64,000 nt of DNA from positions 3,580,501 through 3,644,500 of the forward strand of contig NZ_CP131914.1 of assembly GCF_040529045.1 (NCBI RefSeq), read 5' to 3'. The DNA comes from Xanthomonas indica. GTDB taxonomy: Bacteria; Pseudomonadota; Gammaproteobacteria; Xanthomonadales; Xanthomonadaceae. Below the pieces are notes generated by a model. The model made no database searches. It was not told where the DNA came from and saw only the letters and a program-made list of their open reading frames with translations. Below are positions 10,710 through 19,983 of the stretch, piece by piece. The stretch's first letter is position 1. Each line of letters opens with the position of its first letter. The position numbers and the translations under genes are program-made.

Positions 10710-12087
10710 CCCGGTAGCAGGGCCGGTACTCGCCGGAGATCTTCATGCGGCGCTGCTCGACGAAGGCGCGCAGCAGTTCGTCCAGGGCCTGCATCATGTC
10801 CGCATCGCCATGGATCTCGAACGGGCCATGCTGCTCGATGCGGCGCATGCCGTCTTCCTTGACGTTGCCGGCGACGATGCCGGAGAAGGCACGGCGCAGG
10901 TCGGCCGCCAGCGCATGCGGCGGTCGCCCATGGTGCAGATCCAGCGCGGCCATCGCCTCGTGGGTCGGCTCGAACGGACGCTGGTACTCCAGCGGGATAT
11001 CCACCGACCAGTTGAAGTAGAACGCGTCCTTCTGCTCCTTACGATGCGCGCGCACCTGCTGGATGCCGGCGGCCATCTTGCGCGCCACCGCCACCGGATC
11101 GCCGACCACGATCTCGTAGCGCGAGGTCGCCGCTTCGCCCAGGGTCAGGCGCAGGAAGCGGTCGATCTGCTCGAAGTACGGCGCGGCGATGGTCGGGCCG
11201 GTGAGGATCAGCGGGAACGGCAGGTCGCGGTTCTCCTCGCGCAGCAGGATGCCGAGCAGGTACAGGATCTCTTCGGCGGTGCCGACGCCGCCGGGGAACA
11301 CGATGATGCCGTGGCCGATGCGGACGAAGGCCTCCAGGCGCTTCTCGATGTCCGGCATGATCACCAGGTGGTTGACGATCGGGTTCGGCGACTCGGCCGC
11401 GATGATGCCCGGCTCGGTCACGCCGATGTAGCGGTTGTCGTGCTTGCGCTGCTTGGCGTGGGCAATGGTGGCGCCCTTCATCGGCCCCTTCATCGCGCCG
11501 GGGCCGCAGCCGGTGCAGATGTCCAGGCCGCGCAGGCCCAGCTCGTAGCCCACCTGCTTGGTGTACAGGTACTCGTCGCGCGAGATCGAATGGCCGCCCC
11601 AGCACACCACCAGCTTGGGATCGGTCGGCTGCAGGATGCGCGCGTTGCGCAACTGCCCGAACACCGCGTTGGTGATGCCTTCGCTGGACTGCAGGTCGGT
11701 GGTCGACTCGGGGCCGAGTTCGATGGCCATGTAGGCCAGGTCGCGGACCACGGCGAACAGCAGCTCGGCCACGCCGTTGATGATCTCGCCGTCGACGAAG
11801 GCCATCGCCGGCGCGTTGAGCAGGTCGATGCGCACGCCGCGATCGCGCTGCACCACCTGGATGTCGAAATCCGGATACAGATCGCGCGCAGCGCGCGGGT
11901 CGTCGGACGCGCTGCCGCTGGTCAGCACCGCCAGCGCGCAGCGCCGCAGCAGTTCGTGCAGACCGCCGCTGGAGGCATCGCGCAGCCGCGCCACTTCCAC
12001 GCGGGAGAGGATGTCCAGGCCGCCGCGCGGGTAGATCCGCGCATCCACTACCGGCAGCGCGCGCGCCGCCGTATTGCTGGTCGTCAT
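10699..12087 (-). CDS. ppnN: PpnN-type nucleotide 5'-monophosphate nucleosidase (LOG family)
   Basis: A 462-residue protein that matches E. coli PpnN/YgdH (about 454 residues) in length and architecture: an N-terminal extension, a central LOG domain and a C-terminal extension. The LOG motif is FPGGVGTAEE, and CTGCGPGAMKGPMKGA forms the other half of the nucleotide site. PpnN cleaves purine and pyrimidine monophosphates to base plus ribose-5-phosphate and is stimulated by (p)ppGpp in E. coli. The gene is monocistronic, reading toward the kinase gene. Confidence 0.93.
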   Translation of the reverse strand: MTTSNTAARALPVVDARIYPRGGLDILSRVEVARLRDASSGGLHELLRRCALAVLTSGSASDDPRAARDLYPDFDIQVVQRDRGVRIDLLNAPAMAFVDGEIINGVAELLFAVVRDLAYMAIELGPESTTDLQSSEGITNAVFGQLRNARILQPTDPKLVVCWGGHSISRDEYLYTKQVGYELGLRGLDICTGCGPGAMKGPMKGATIAHAKQRKHDNRYIGVTEPGIIAAESPNPIVNHLVIMPDIEKRLEAFVRIGHGIIVFPGGVGTAEEILYLLGILLREENRDLPFPLILTGPTIAAPYFEQIDRFLRLTLGEAATSRYEIVVGDPVAVARKMAAGIQQVRAHRKEQKDAFYFNWSVDIPLEYQRPFEPTHEAMAALDLHHGRPPHALAADLRRAFSGIVAGNVKEDGMRRIEQHGPFEIHGDADMMQALDELLRAFVEQRRMKISGEYRPCYRVMA

Positions 12088-12147
12088 ATCGGAGTTCTTG
12101 TCGTTGTGGTCAGCCGGCTGACTTTAACGTCAGCCCCCACAAAAGGA

Positions 12148-12173
12148 AAACGGCCGGGTCGCCCCGGCCGTTT
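12148..12173 (-). terminator. Rho-independent terminator after the TonB receptor gene
   Basis: A perfect 11-bp stem AAACGGCCGGG / CCCGGCCGTTT with loop TCGC. On the minus strand it lies about 30 nt past the receptor stop codon and is followed by CCTTTT, supporting intrinsic termination. Confidence 0.75.
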
Positions 12174-12201
12174 CCCACGCTTCAGCTAGCTTGCGCCGCG
12201 A

Positions 12202-15200
12202 TCAGAACTGATAGCGGAAGCCCAACTGCAGCGACCACTGCGACACGCCGGTATTGAACCCGTCGGCGTCGGCATTGGCGGCCGTCGGCTGGTCGGTATA
12301 CAGGGTGTTGTACACGTACTTGCCCTGGTAGATGCCCTGCAGGTTGGCGACGCGGGCGTCGGCGTAGAAGCCGTAGTCGTAGATCCGGCCCCACTTCTTG
12401 TTCAGCAGGTTGCCCACGTTCTGGATGTCCAGCCAGACCTCGGACTTGTGGCCCTTGAAGAAGCCGGGCAGCTGCTGGGTGATGCGCACGTCGAAGGTGT
12501 TGATCCAGCCGGAACGGAAGCCGTTGGCCGGGGCGTAGCTGCCGGCGTACTTGGCCAGCTGCGGGTTCTTGGCCAGCCAGTCGAAGAACTGCTGCTGCAG
12601 CGCCGGGTTGGCGGTGAACGCACCGGTGCTGCTCAGCGTGCCGAACAGCACGTCGCCCGGGCCCTTCGGCACGTAGAACAGGTCGTTGGTCGAACGGCCG
12701 TCGCCGTTGGCGTCGCCGTTGAACACGTAGCTGTACGGACGGCCGCTACGGCCTTCGTAGACCAGGCCCACGCGGGTCTCGTAGTCGCCGAAGAACATGT
12801 GCTTCCAGTCCAGCGAGCCGGAGATGCGGTCCTTGATCTCGTAGCGCGAGGTGTTCTCGGTTTCCGAGTTGGCGTTGAAGGCGTACTGGTAGCCCCAGCC
12901 CGAGCTGGCGGTGGAGCTGGTCAGCGAACCGACTTCGGTGGCGTGGGTATAGGTGTAGCCCAGGCTCCAGGACCAGTCGCCGCCTTCGCTGAACGGCTTG
13001 GACAGCGACACGGTGAACTGCTGGGTCTTGCCCTTGTCGGTGTTGTCGATCAGGTAGACGTCGCTATACGCCTGATTGCGGTTGTAGCGGTTGTTGCTGG
13101 AGGCCCACGGACGACCGGTCTGCGACGGGTTCCAGTACAGCGCGCGGCCGTCCGGACCGTAGTAGGCCGGGCTCGGATCCTGGCCCGGGCCGTTGACGCG
13201 ACCGATGTTCAGGCTCTTGTAGTACAGGCCGTCCTTGACCTTGGTCACCAGCAGCTCGGCCGAGGCCACGATGCCGTACCACGGCAGTTCGTGATCCAGC
13301 GCCAGGTTGGCCTTGTACAGCGACGGCAGCTTGAAGTCGTTGCCGACGAAGCTCACGCCCTGGGTCGCCGACCCCGGGGTGTTGGGCACCGGCTGGGTGT
13401 CCTTGTTGGGGCTGAACGGCAGGGCCGGGTTGTAGGCGGTGTAGCTGTAGGCGTTGTAGTTGAAGCCGGTGTTGGAGTAGCTGTTGCCGATCCACACCTG
13501 CGGCGCATCGCCCTGGAACAGGCCCACGCCACCGCGCAGCTGGGTCGGACGGTCGGTGTCGAAGGTGTAGTTGAAGCCGAAGCGCGGCTGGATCAGGAAA
13601 TCGCCGTTGAAGACCTTGCTGTTGTCGTAGCCGAAGTAGGCCTGCGCCGCCGCGTTGTAGGTCGGATCCGGGCTCACGCTCGCACGATCGCCACGCAGAC
13701 CCAGGGTCAGGGTCAGGTTGTTGTTGACGTACCAGGTGTCCTGCACGAACAGGCCGAGGTTGCTGTTCTTGTAGTCGGCCGCGATCGAACCCGGGCTACG
13801 CTCCTGGTTGAGCTGGTACGAGCTCCAGCGGCCGCTGGCGAAGTTGTCCAGGCCGAAGAAGGTGTACACGCCCCAGGTGTTGCGGCCGTACAGGTTGTAG
13901 ATGTCGTTGGTGCTGTAGTCGACGCCGAACTTCAGGTTGTGGTTGTCCAGGGTCAGGGTGCCCGCACCGTAGTAGTTCCAGGTCTTGGTGGTGAGGATGT
14001 TGCCCTGCGAGTTGGTCTCGGTGCCCAGGTACAGCACGTCGCCGGTCGGGTTGGCGACCGTGCCGTCGAAGTACACGGCGATGCTCGGCGCGTTGGTCGG
14101 CACCACGCGGATCGCGGAGTAGTCGCGGTAGGACACCTTGAACTCGGTGGAGAAGTTCTCGGACCAGTCGCTGAACAGCTGGCCGACGTAGCTCTCGACC
14201 GACTTCTCGTGCTGGTACCAGTACGAGCTCAGCGAAGCCTGGCTGGAGCTGCCGGCGCCGTTGATGCGCAGCTTGCTCTGGTCGAGCTTGCTGTAGCGGA
14301 AGCTGGCGCGGTGGTTGTCGCTGATGTTCCAGTCGAGCTTGAGCGCGTATTCCTTCAGGTCGGTGTTGCCGTCGCTGTCCAGGGTGCCGGCGTCAAAGCC
14401 GTAGTTCTTGGCGATCTGCTGGGCGCGGGTCACGTCGGCCATGCCGTACTTGGCGTTGGCCTTGCCCAGCGCGGTGCTGCCCAGGTCCAGGCCCGGCGCG
14501 TCCTGCTGGAACTTCTCGTAGTTGGCGAAGAAGAACAGCTTGTCCTTGACGATCGGGCCGCCGAAGGTCGCGCCGTAGGTCTTCTCCTTGGTGAAGCCGT
14601 TGAACTTGCTGCCGTCCGGGTTGTCGCCGAACCAGTCGCCATCGCGATAGCTGCCGTACACCGAGCCGTGGAACTCGTTGGTACCGGACTTGGTCACCGC
14701 GTTGACGGTGGCGCCGGCGGCGCTGGCGATGCTGACGTCGTAGTTGGACAGGTTGACGTCGATGGCTTCGATGGCCTCCATCGACACCGGCTGGCGCCGG
14801 GTGGTCATGTTGTTGCCTTCCAGGCCGAAGGTGTCGCTGGCCGAGACGCCGTCGATGTTGATCGAGTTGTAGCGCGGGTTCAGGCCGCCGGCGCTGATGG
14901 TGCCCGAGGCGCGATCGACGAAGGCCACGCGCGGATCCAGGCGCATGTAGTCCTGGATGTTGCCGTTCATCGACGGCAGCGCTTCGATCTGCTCGCGGCC
15001 GACGTTGGTGCCCGAGCCCATCTTGGTGGCGCTGAACACTTCCGAGCCGGTGGCGATGGCGACGGCGTTGACCGTTTCCAGCGTGGTCGGCGCGGCCATG
15101 TCGCCGGTCAGGTCGGCGTTGATGGTGGCGTTCTGGTTGACGCTCAGGTACACGCCGTCTTCGGTCTTGGTGCCGTCGCCCGGCTTGGTGATGGTGATGC

Positions 15201-15444
15201 TGTACGGACCGCCGACGCGCAGGCCGCGCGCGTTGTAGCGACCGGCGGCATCGGTGGTGGCGCGGCTGACCGTGCCCGACTCGACGTGGGTGATGGTCAC
15301 CTCGGCGCCAGCGACCGGCTGGCCGCCATGGGTCACCACACCGCCGACACCGGCGGAGGTGCTCTGGGCGAACACCGGCGCAGCGGCCAGCGCCGCGACG
15401 AGGCCCAGGGTGAGCTTGGACATCCGCAGACGGGGTTGAATCAT
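12202..15444 (-). CDS. Oar-like TonB-dependent outer-membrane receptor
   Basis: A 1080-residue outer-membrane protein. The start MIQPRLRMSKLTLG at 15444 has GAGG 8 nt upstream and gives a clean signal peptide ending VFAQ. Residues about 30-120 form a carboxypeptidase-regulatory-like (Ig-like) domain (VTHGGQPVAGAEVTI, GRYNARGLRVGGPY). A plug (IEALPSMNGNIQDYMRLDP, GGLNPRYNSINIDGV) and a long beta-barrel ending in aromatic YQF follow. This is the Oar/TonB family abundant in Xanthomonas. The substrate is unknown; Oar proteins have been linked to protein or peptide uptake or secretion. It is monocistronic with its own terminator. Confidence 0.92.
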   Translation of the reverse strand: MIQPRLRMSKLTLGLVAALAAAPVFAQSTSAGVGGVVTHGGQPVAGAEVTITHVESGTVSRATTDAAGRYNARGLRVGGPYSITITKPGDGTKTEDGVYLSVNQNATINADLTGDMAAPTTLETVNAVAIATGSEVFSATKMGSGTNVGREQIEALPSMNGNIQDYMRLDPRVAFVDRASGTISAGGLNPRYNSINIDGVSASDTFGLEGNNMTTRRQPVSMEAIEAIDVNLSNYDVSIASAAGATVNAVTKSGTNEFHGSVYGSYRDGDWFGDNPDGSKFNGFTKEKTYGATFGGPIVKDKLFFFANYEKFQQDAPGLDLGSTALGKANAKYGMADVTRAQQIAKNYGFDAGTLDSDGNTDLKEYALKLDWNISDNHRASFRYSKLDQSKLRINGAGSSSQASLSSYWYQHEKSVESYVGQLFSDWSENFSTEFKVSYRDYSAIRVVPTNAPSIAVYFDGTVANPTGDVLYLGTETNSQGNILTTKTWNYYGAGTLTLDNHNLKFGVDYSTNDIYNLYGRNTWGVYTFFGLDNFASGRWSSYQLNQERSPGSIAADYKNSNLGLFVQDTWYVNNNLTLTLGLRGDRASVSPDPTYNAAAQAYFGYDNSKVFNGDFLIQPRFGFNYTFDTDRPTQLRGGVGLFQGDAPQVWIGNSYSNTGFNYNAYSYTAYNPALPFSPNKDTQPVPNTPGSATQGVSFVGNDFKLPSLYKANLALDHELPWYGIVASAELLVTKVKDGLYYKSLNIGRVNGPGQDPSPAYYGPDGRALYWNPSQTGRPWASSNNRYNRNQAYSDVYLIDNTDKGKTQQFTVSLSKPFSEGGDWSWSLGYTYTHATEVGSLTSSTASSGWGYQYAFNANSETENTSRYEIKDRISGSLDWKHMFFGDYETRVGLVYEGRSGRPYSYVFNGDANGDGRSTNDLFYVPKGPGDVLFGTLSSTGAFTANPALQQQFFDWLAKNPQLAKYAGSYAPANGFRSGWINTFDVRITQQLPGFFKGHKSEVWLDIQNVGNLLNKKWGRIYDYGFYADARVANLQGIYQGKYVYNTLYTDQPTAANADADGFNTGVSQWSLQLGFRYQF

Positions 15445-15826
15445 TGCAATAGCCTCGATGGAGTTTGACAAAATGCGCGTGGCAAGCCGTGCGGGTACGG
15501 ACGCACGACCGCGAAATAGTGGGCTGGTCACCCTTGCCGATTCCCCGCAAGGGTTAACGTGAGTTTAACACCATAGAGCGCATTTGTTGCCAAACCGTGA
15601 CAACCAGACACCACCGGACATCACAAGACCCGAATCCCAGTTTTGGCGGGCATCGGCAGCCATCCGCGACGACGTCGTGACGTGGGCCGGGGACGGCGCG
15701 AGACCGGGTCGACAGGCGGCTGCCCGCGCAGGCAACGGGCGGCAGAGGCCTCCCCTGCAAAATCCACTTCCCTGCGCTCGATACCGCCCTCCCCGGCGGC
15801 ACGGACCCGGGCGGTCAGGCGCTGGC
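15445..15826 (-). other. Intergenic region upstream of the TonB receptor
   Basis: A 382-bp stretch between the receptor start and the marC stop codon. The receptor-proximal part is less GC-rich (ACTCACGTTAACCC, TTAAACTCAC on the minus strand) and should contain the receptor promoter, though I cannot assign -35/-10 boxes with confidence. The remainder shows no convincing gene, and reading frames there have no recognisable protein. Confidence 0.4.
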
Positions 15827-16426
15827 TCAGCCGGCGACCGGCAGCTTCAGGTAGGCGCTGAGGCCGTCCAGGAACATCTGCACCGAGATCGCCACCAGCA
15901 GCATGCCCATCAGCCGCTCGACCGCGGTCAGCACGCGCATGCCGAGCAGCTTGTACAGCAGGGTGCCGGAGAACAGCAGGGCCGAGGTCGCCAGCCAGGC
16001 CAGGATCAGCGCCAGGCTCCATTCGCCCAGCCGCGTCGGCTCGTTGCTGCCCATCAGCATCACCGCGGCCATGCCGGAGGGGCCGGCCACCAGCGGGATG
16101 GCCAGCGGCACGATGAAGGGCTCGCCGTCGGGAATCTCGCCCATCAACCCTTCCGGGCGCGGGAAGATCATGCGGATGCCGATCAGGAACAGCACGATGC
16201 CGCCGGCGATCGCCACCGACTCCTGGCGCAGGTGCATCACTTCCAGCGCGTACTTGCCGCCCCACAGGAAGCCCATCAGCACGCCCAGCGCGATCAGCAG
16301 TTCGCGCGCCAGCACGATGCGCTGGCGCCGCGCCGGCAGCGGCTTGAGCACGCTGAGGAAGACCGGGATGTTGCCCAGCGGGTCGAGGATCAGGAACAGC
16401 AGCAGCGCTGCCGAGAGGATGGTCAT
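15827..16426 (-). CDS. MarC-family inner-membrane protein
   Basis: A 199-residue integral membrane protein with about six hydrophobic helices and the family start LLLFLILDPLGNIPVFL, plus PLAIPLVAGPSGMAAVM in the middle. MarC/UPF0056 proteins are conserved, and their transport function remains uncertain; the historic link to multiple antibiotic resistance has not held up. The ATG overlaps the stop of the SDR gene (4 nt), making it the last gene of a grxD-SDR-marC operon. Confidence 0.9.
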   Translation of the reverse strand: MTILSAALLLFLILDPLGNIPVFLSVLKPLPARRQRIVLARELLIALGVLMGFLWGGKYALEVMHLRQESVAIAGGIVLFLIGIRMIFPRPEGLMGEIPDGEPFIVPLAIPLVAGPSGMAAVMLMGSNEPTRLGEWSLALILAWLATSALLFSGTLLYKLLGMRVLTAVERLMGMLLVAISVQMFLDGLSAYLKLPVAG

Positions 16427-17163
16427 GCCAGGGGATTCCAGATCGCGCCGCGGTGCGCGGCGCCGGCGGGCGACAACAGTTCGACGCAGGCGCCGGCATA
16501 ACGCGCCGGGTCGACCGCGTCGAGGTCTTCTTGATGGGTGTAGGCGCGGGCGCGCAAGGCGGTGCGCATCGGCCCCGGCTGCAGCCCGGCCACGCGCACG
16601 TGCGAGGCGGCCAGTTCGCCGTGCAGGCTCGCGAGCAGGCCGCGGCGGCCATGCTGGGCCGCGCCGTAGCCGCCCCAGTAGGCCTGGCCGACCCGCGCCG
16701 GATCGTCCACGGCGAACACGATCGCGGCATCCTCGGCCTGCCGCAGCAACGGCAGGCAGGCCTGGGTCAGCCAGGCCGCGGCGGTCAGGTTGACGTGGAG
16801 GGCGCGCGCGAACTGGGCCGGATCGGCATGCTCGAACGGGGTCAGCCCGGCGAAGTCGGCGGCACAGTGCAGCAGCCCGTCCAGGCGGCCGAGCTCGCCC
16901 TGCAGGCGCTCGGCCAGGGTCGCATAGTCCGGCGGGGTGGCGCCGAGCAGGTCCAGCGGGTACAGCAGCGGCGCGGCACCGACCGCGGCGATCGCGTCGT
17001 AGACCCGGTTCAGGCGCGCCGGCTTGTGCCCGAGCAGGACCACCGTGGCCCCGGCCTGCGCGCAGGCCAGCGCCGCGGCGCTGCCGAGCCCGCCGGCGGC
17101 GCCGCTGACCAGGATCACCCGCTGCGCCAGCGCGCCGGCCTGCGGCGACGCAGGCGCGCTCAC
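16423..17163 (-). CDS. Short-chain dehydrogenase-like protein with altered catalytic triad
   Basis: A 246-residue SDR-fold protein related to E. coli YciK. The Rossmann motif is VSGAAGGLGSA (TGxxxGxG type) and the NAG-equivalent region is LLHCAAD. The start is the GTG at 17163, overlapping the grxD stop (GTGA). The active-site segment reads YWGGYGAAQHG: Tyr is kept but the YxxxK lysine is Gln (CAG), and the usual Ser segment reads AVDDPAR. Both changes argue against ordinary dehydrogenase chemistry; it may be a non-catalytic or specialised SDR. It lies between grxD and marC on the same transcript. Confidence 0.85.
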   Translation of the reverse strand: MSAPASPQAGALAQRVILVSGAAGGLGSAAALACAQAGATVVLLGHKPARLNRVYDAIAAVGAAPLLYPLDLLGATPPDYATLAERLQGELGRLDGLLHCAADFAGLTPFEHADPAQFARALHVNLTAAAWLTQACLPLLRQAEDAAIVFAVDDPARVGQAYWGGYGAAQHGRRGLLASLHGELAASHVRVAGLQPGPMRTALRARAYTHQEDLDAVDPARYAGACVELLSPAGAAHRGAIWNPLA

Positions 17164-17480
17164 GACTGGTAGGCCTCGGTCACGATGCGCTGCAGCTCGC
17201 CGGACTCGAACAGCTCCATGGTGATGTCGCAGCCGCCGATCAGCTCGCCATGGATGAACAACTGCGGAAACGTCGGCCAGTTCGAGTAGCGCGGCAGGTT
17301 GGCACGGATCTCCGGCTCGTCGAGCACGTTGACGGTGTGCAGGCGGTCGGCGCCGGCGGCCAGCAGCGCCTGCAACGCGCGGCTGGAAAAGCCGCACATC
17401 GGGTACTGCGGCGTGCCCTTCATGAACAACACGATGGGATGGCGTTCGACGTCGGCCTGGATGCGCTCCATCACCTGCAT
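17160..17480 (-). CDS. grxD: Monothiol glutaredoxin Grx4 (CGFS type)
   Basis: A 106-residue glutaredoxin with the active-site CGFS motif (KGTPQYPMCGFSSRA) and the glutathione-binding WPTFPQLFI and GGCDI motifs. CGFS glutaredoxins carry a bridging [2Fe-2S] cluster with glutathione and deliver or store iron-sulfur clusters, often with BolA partners. It is the first gene of grxD-SDR-marC and is divergent from the superoxide dismutase homologue across about 125 bp, a plausible oxidative-stress/iron pairing. Confidence 0.96.
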   Translation of the reverse strand: MQVMERIQADVERHPIVLFMKGTPQYPMCGFSSRALQALLAAGADRLHTVNVLDEPEIRANLPRYSNWPTFPQLFIHGELIGGCDITMELFESGELQRIVTEAYQS

Positions 17481-17605
17481 GCGGGTTCTCTCCTGCTGGG
17501 GCGAAAGAACGACCTTGGCGGTCGGCTAGACTCTCGCGTAGCCGCATAGTGTAAGCCCTGCGCGCGGCAGTACCGCGACACGCACCCGAAACCGCCCGAG
17601 GATCC

Positions 17606-18181
17606 ATGCCCATCGAACTCGCTCCCCTGCCCTACGCCGCCGCGTCGCTGGCCCCGCACCTGTCCGCCGCCGCGGTGGAACAGCACCACGCCCATGAGCG
17701 CGCCCTGGTGGAACGGCTCAATGCGCGGCTGGCCGGCAGCGACCTGGCAGAGCTGGCGCTGCCCGACCTGCTGCGGCGCGCCCAGGGCCGGCTGTTCCAG
17801 GAGGCGGCCGAGGTCTGGAACCACGCGTTCTACTGGCGCGGCCTGCGCCCGCGCGGCGGCGGCGAACCCGGCGGCGCGCTCGGCGAGCGCCTGGCCAAGA
17901 GCTTCGGCGACGTGGCCCGGTTCAAGGCCGAGTTCGAGCGCATGGCGCTGGCGGTGTTCGGCTCCGGCTGGGTGTGGCTGGTGCAGCGTCCGGACGGCAG
18001 CCTTGCGGTGGTCAGCACCGCCAACGCCGGCACGCCGCTGACCGGCGACGACACGCCGCTGCTGGCCTGCGACGTCTGGGAACATGCCTACTACACCGAC
18101 TATCCCGGCGACCGCACGCGCTATCTGCAGGCGTTCTGGAAGCTGGTGAACTGGGAGTTCGCGGCGTCCAATCTGCGGTGA
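17606..18181 (+). CDS. Iron/manganese superoxide dismutase homologue
   Basis: A 191-residue protein of full SOD length. The four metal ligands are in place: His in EQHH, His in VWNHAFYW, and Asp and His in DVWEHAYY. The sequence STANAGTPLTGDDTPLL is of the iron type. Two normally invariant second-shell residues appear changed: the gateway Tyr (E. coli Tyr34) aligns with Leu in HERALVERLN, and Gln69 (AAQVWNH in E. coli FeSOD) is Glu (AAEVWNH). A one-residue gap precedes Tyr34. Activity, metal preference or redox tuning may therefore differ from classic SodB. ATG at 17606; divergent from grxD. Confidence 0.85.
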   Translation: MPIELAPLPYAAASLAPHLSAAAVEQHHAHERALVERLNARLAGSDLAELALPDLLRRAQGRLFQEAAEVWNHAFYWRGLRPRGGGEPGGALGERLAKSFGDVARFKAEFERMALAVFGSGWVWLVQRPDGSLAVVSTANAGTPLTGDDTPLLACDVWEHAYYTDYPGDRTRYLQAFWKLVNWEFAASNLR

Positions 18182-18220
18182 GCGGGGATTGGGGATTTGG
18201 GATTGGGGAGTCGCAGGAGC

Positions 18221-18264
18221 GGCGGCCGTGGCCGCCGGTTCCTGGCCCAGCGTGAGCTGGGCCA
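18221..18264. other. Two adjacent hairpins between convergent genes
   Basis: GGCGGCC-GT-GGCCGCC (18221-18236) is followed by TGGCCCAG-CGTGAG-CTGGGCCA (18243-18264). They lie between the SOD homologue and convergent purK and could separate the two transcripts, but neither has a T-tract. A run of GGGGATT-type repeats (18184-18209) of the kind seen at several sites in this window precedes them. Confidence 0.4.
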
Positions 18265-18276
18265 CCTGCTGCTGGT

Positions 18277-19425
18277 TCAGCGCTGGCCGCGTAGGGCGGC
18301 GATCACCGGGGCCACCTGAGGGTCACGCTGGAGTTGCGCGCCCACCGCCTGCAGGGCCTGGGCCAGCGCCTCGGGCGTGTCCTCGCGCAGGGTGGCGTGG
18401 CCGACCTTGCGGCCTTCGCGCGGCTCCTTGCCGTAGTCGTGCCAATGCCCGCCAGGCTGCGTCAGCACCGGCGCGGCATCGGGCATCGCGCCGATCCAGT
18501 TGAGCATGCAGGCATGGCCGCGCATCCGGGTGGACCCGAGCGGCAGCCCCAGCACCGCGCGCAGGTGGTTCTCGAACTGCGAGGTCTCCGCGCCTTCGAT
18601 GGTCCAGTGGCCGGAGTTGTGCACGCGCGGGGCCATCTCGTTGGCCAGCAGTTCGCCGTCGCGGCAAAACAGTTCCAGCGCGAACACGCCGACGTACTGC
18701 AGGCGCTCGGCCAGGGCACGCGCATGCGCCACCGCCGCCCGCTCCAGCGCGGCATCGGCCTGCGCCGGCGCCAGGCTGGCCGAGAGCACGCCATGCACGT
18801 GCCAGTTCTCGGTCAGCGGCCAGGTGCGGAATTCGCCGTCGCGGCCACGCACCGCCACCACGCTGACCTCGCGCTGGAACGGCACGAACGCCTCGGCGAT
18901 CAGGCCCACGCTGGCCGCCTGCGCGCCCAGCGCCTCCCAGGCCGCATCGGCATCGGCGGCGGAGGCGATGCGGAACTGGCCCTTGCCGTCGTAGCCGAGC
19001 CGGCGGGTCTTGAGGATGCACGGCGTGCCGACCTGCGCCAGCGCCGCGTCCAGGTCGGCGCGGGTATCGATCGCGGCGAACGCCGGCACCGGAATGCCGA
19101 GCTCACGGAACAGGGTCTTCTCGGCCAGGCGGTCCTGCGCCACGGCCAGCGCGTCCGGGCTCGGGAACACCGGCACCTGCCCGGCCAGGGCGGCGGCGCT
19201 GTCCGCCGGCACGTTCTCGAAATCGAAGGTCGCCACATCGACCGCGTCGGCGAACGCGGCCAGCGCCGCCTGGTCGGCATAGTCGCCGACCCGCAGCGGC
19301 GCGACCTGCCCGGCACAGGCATCGGCCGCCGGATCCAGCAGCGCGAAGCGCAGGCCCAGCGGCACACCGGCCACCGCCATCATGCGCGCCAACTGCCCCG
19401 CGCCCAGAATGCCGACGGTGGTCAT
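18277..19425 (-). CDS. purK: N5-carboxyaminoimidazole ribonucleotide synthase
   Basis: A 382-residue ATP-grasp enzyme that converts AIR, bicarbonate and ATP to N5-CAIR in purine synthesis. It begins [17 protein letters not shown], the typical PurK start. Motifs include [15 protein letters not shown] (ATP-grasp), [38 protein letters not shown] (catalytic/Mg-binding region, here starting ALELF) and LNWIG. Its ATG overlaps the purE stop by 4 nt, forming a purE-purK operon. Confidence 0.97.
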   Translation of the reverse strand: MTTVGILGAGQLARMMAVAGVPLGLRFALLDPAADACAGQVAPLRVGDYADQAALAAFADAVDVATFDFENVPADSAAALAGQVPVFPSPDALAVAQDRLAEKTLFRELGIPVPAFAAIDTRADLDAALAQVGTPCILKTRRLGYDGKGQFRIASAADADAAWEALGAQAASVGLIAEAFVPFQREVSVVAVRGRDGEFRTWPLTENWHVHGVLSASLAPAQADAALERAAVAHARALAERLQYVGVFALELFCRDGELLANEMAPRVHNSGHWTIEGAETSQFENHLRAVLGLPLGSTRMRGHACMLNWIGAMPDAAPVLTQPGGHWHDYGKEPREGRKVGHATLREDTPEALAQALQAVGAQLQRDPQVAPVIAALRGQR

Positions 19426-19925
19426 TGGCGCGGATCGTCCTTGGCCATCACGTCGTCGGTCTGGCGCCGGCGGAAGTCGCCCAGCGCGGTGCCGATCTCG
19501 GCATGGTCGTGCGCCAGCATGGCCGCGGCGAACAGCGCGGCGTTGGCCGCGCCGGCATTGCCGATCGCGAAGGTGGCCACCGGAATGCCGGCCGGCATCT
19601 GCACGATCGACAGCAGCGAATCCATGCCGTTGAGCGCCTTGGATTGCACCGGCACGCCCAGCACCGGCACCGCGGTCTTGGCCGCCAGCATGCCCGGCAG
19701 GTGCGCGGCGCCGCCGGCACCGGCCACGATCGCGCGCAGGCCGCGCCCGGCCGCTTGCTCGGCATAGGAGAACAACACGTCGGGGGTGCGGTGCGCCGAC
19801 ACCACCTTCACTTCATAGGGCACGCCCAGCGCATCGAGTTTCTGCGCCGCATGCTGCATGGTCTCCCAGTCGGAGCGGGAACCCATCACGATGCCGACGA
19901 GCGGCGCGGTTTGCTTGGAGGTCAT
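19422..19925 (-). CDS. purE: N5-carboxyaminoimidazole ribonucleotide mutase
   Basis: A 167-residue class I PurE that converts N5-CAIR to CAIR. Diagnostic segments are [14 protein letters not shown] (phosphate-binding loop), VVSAHRTPD and [12 protein letters not shown]. It is translationally coupled to purK (ATGA overlap). The gene is divergent from the Trm112-like gene across 58 bp. Confidence 0.97.
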   Translation of the reverse strand: MTSKQTAPLVGIVMGSRSDWETMQHAAQKLDALGVPYEVKVVSAHRTPDVLFSYAEQAAGRGLRAIVAGAGGAAHLPGMLAAKTAVPVLGVPVQSKALNGMDSLLSIVQMPAGIPVATFAIGNAGAANAALFAAAMLAHDHAEIGTALGDFRRRQTDDVMAKDDPRQ

Positions 19926-19983
19926 GGCCGTCCCCTGCCTTAAAGACGTATTCTAGCCGTCTTCCACGCAAGACGAAGACCGG

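Noticed and set aside
12448-15468. 1006-codon plus-strand open frame opposite the TonB receptor
   Set aside because: It is exactly antisense to the receptor and shows only low-complexity Val/Gly/Arg sequence.
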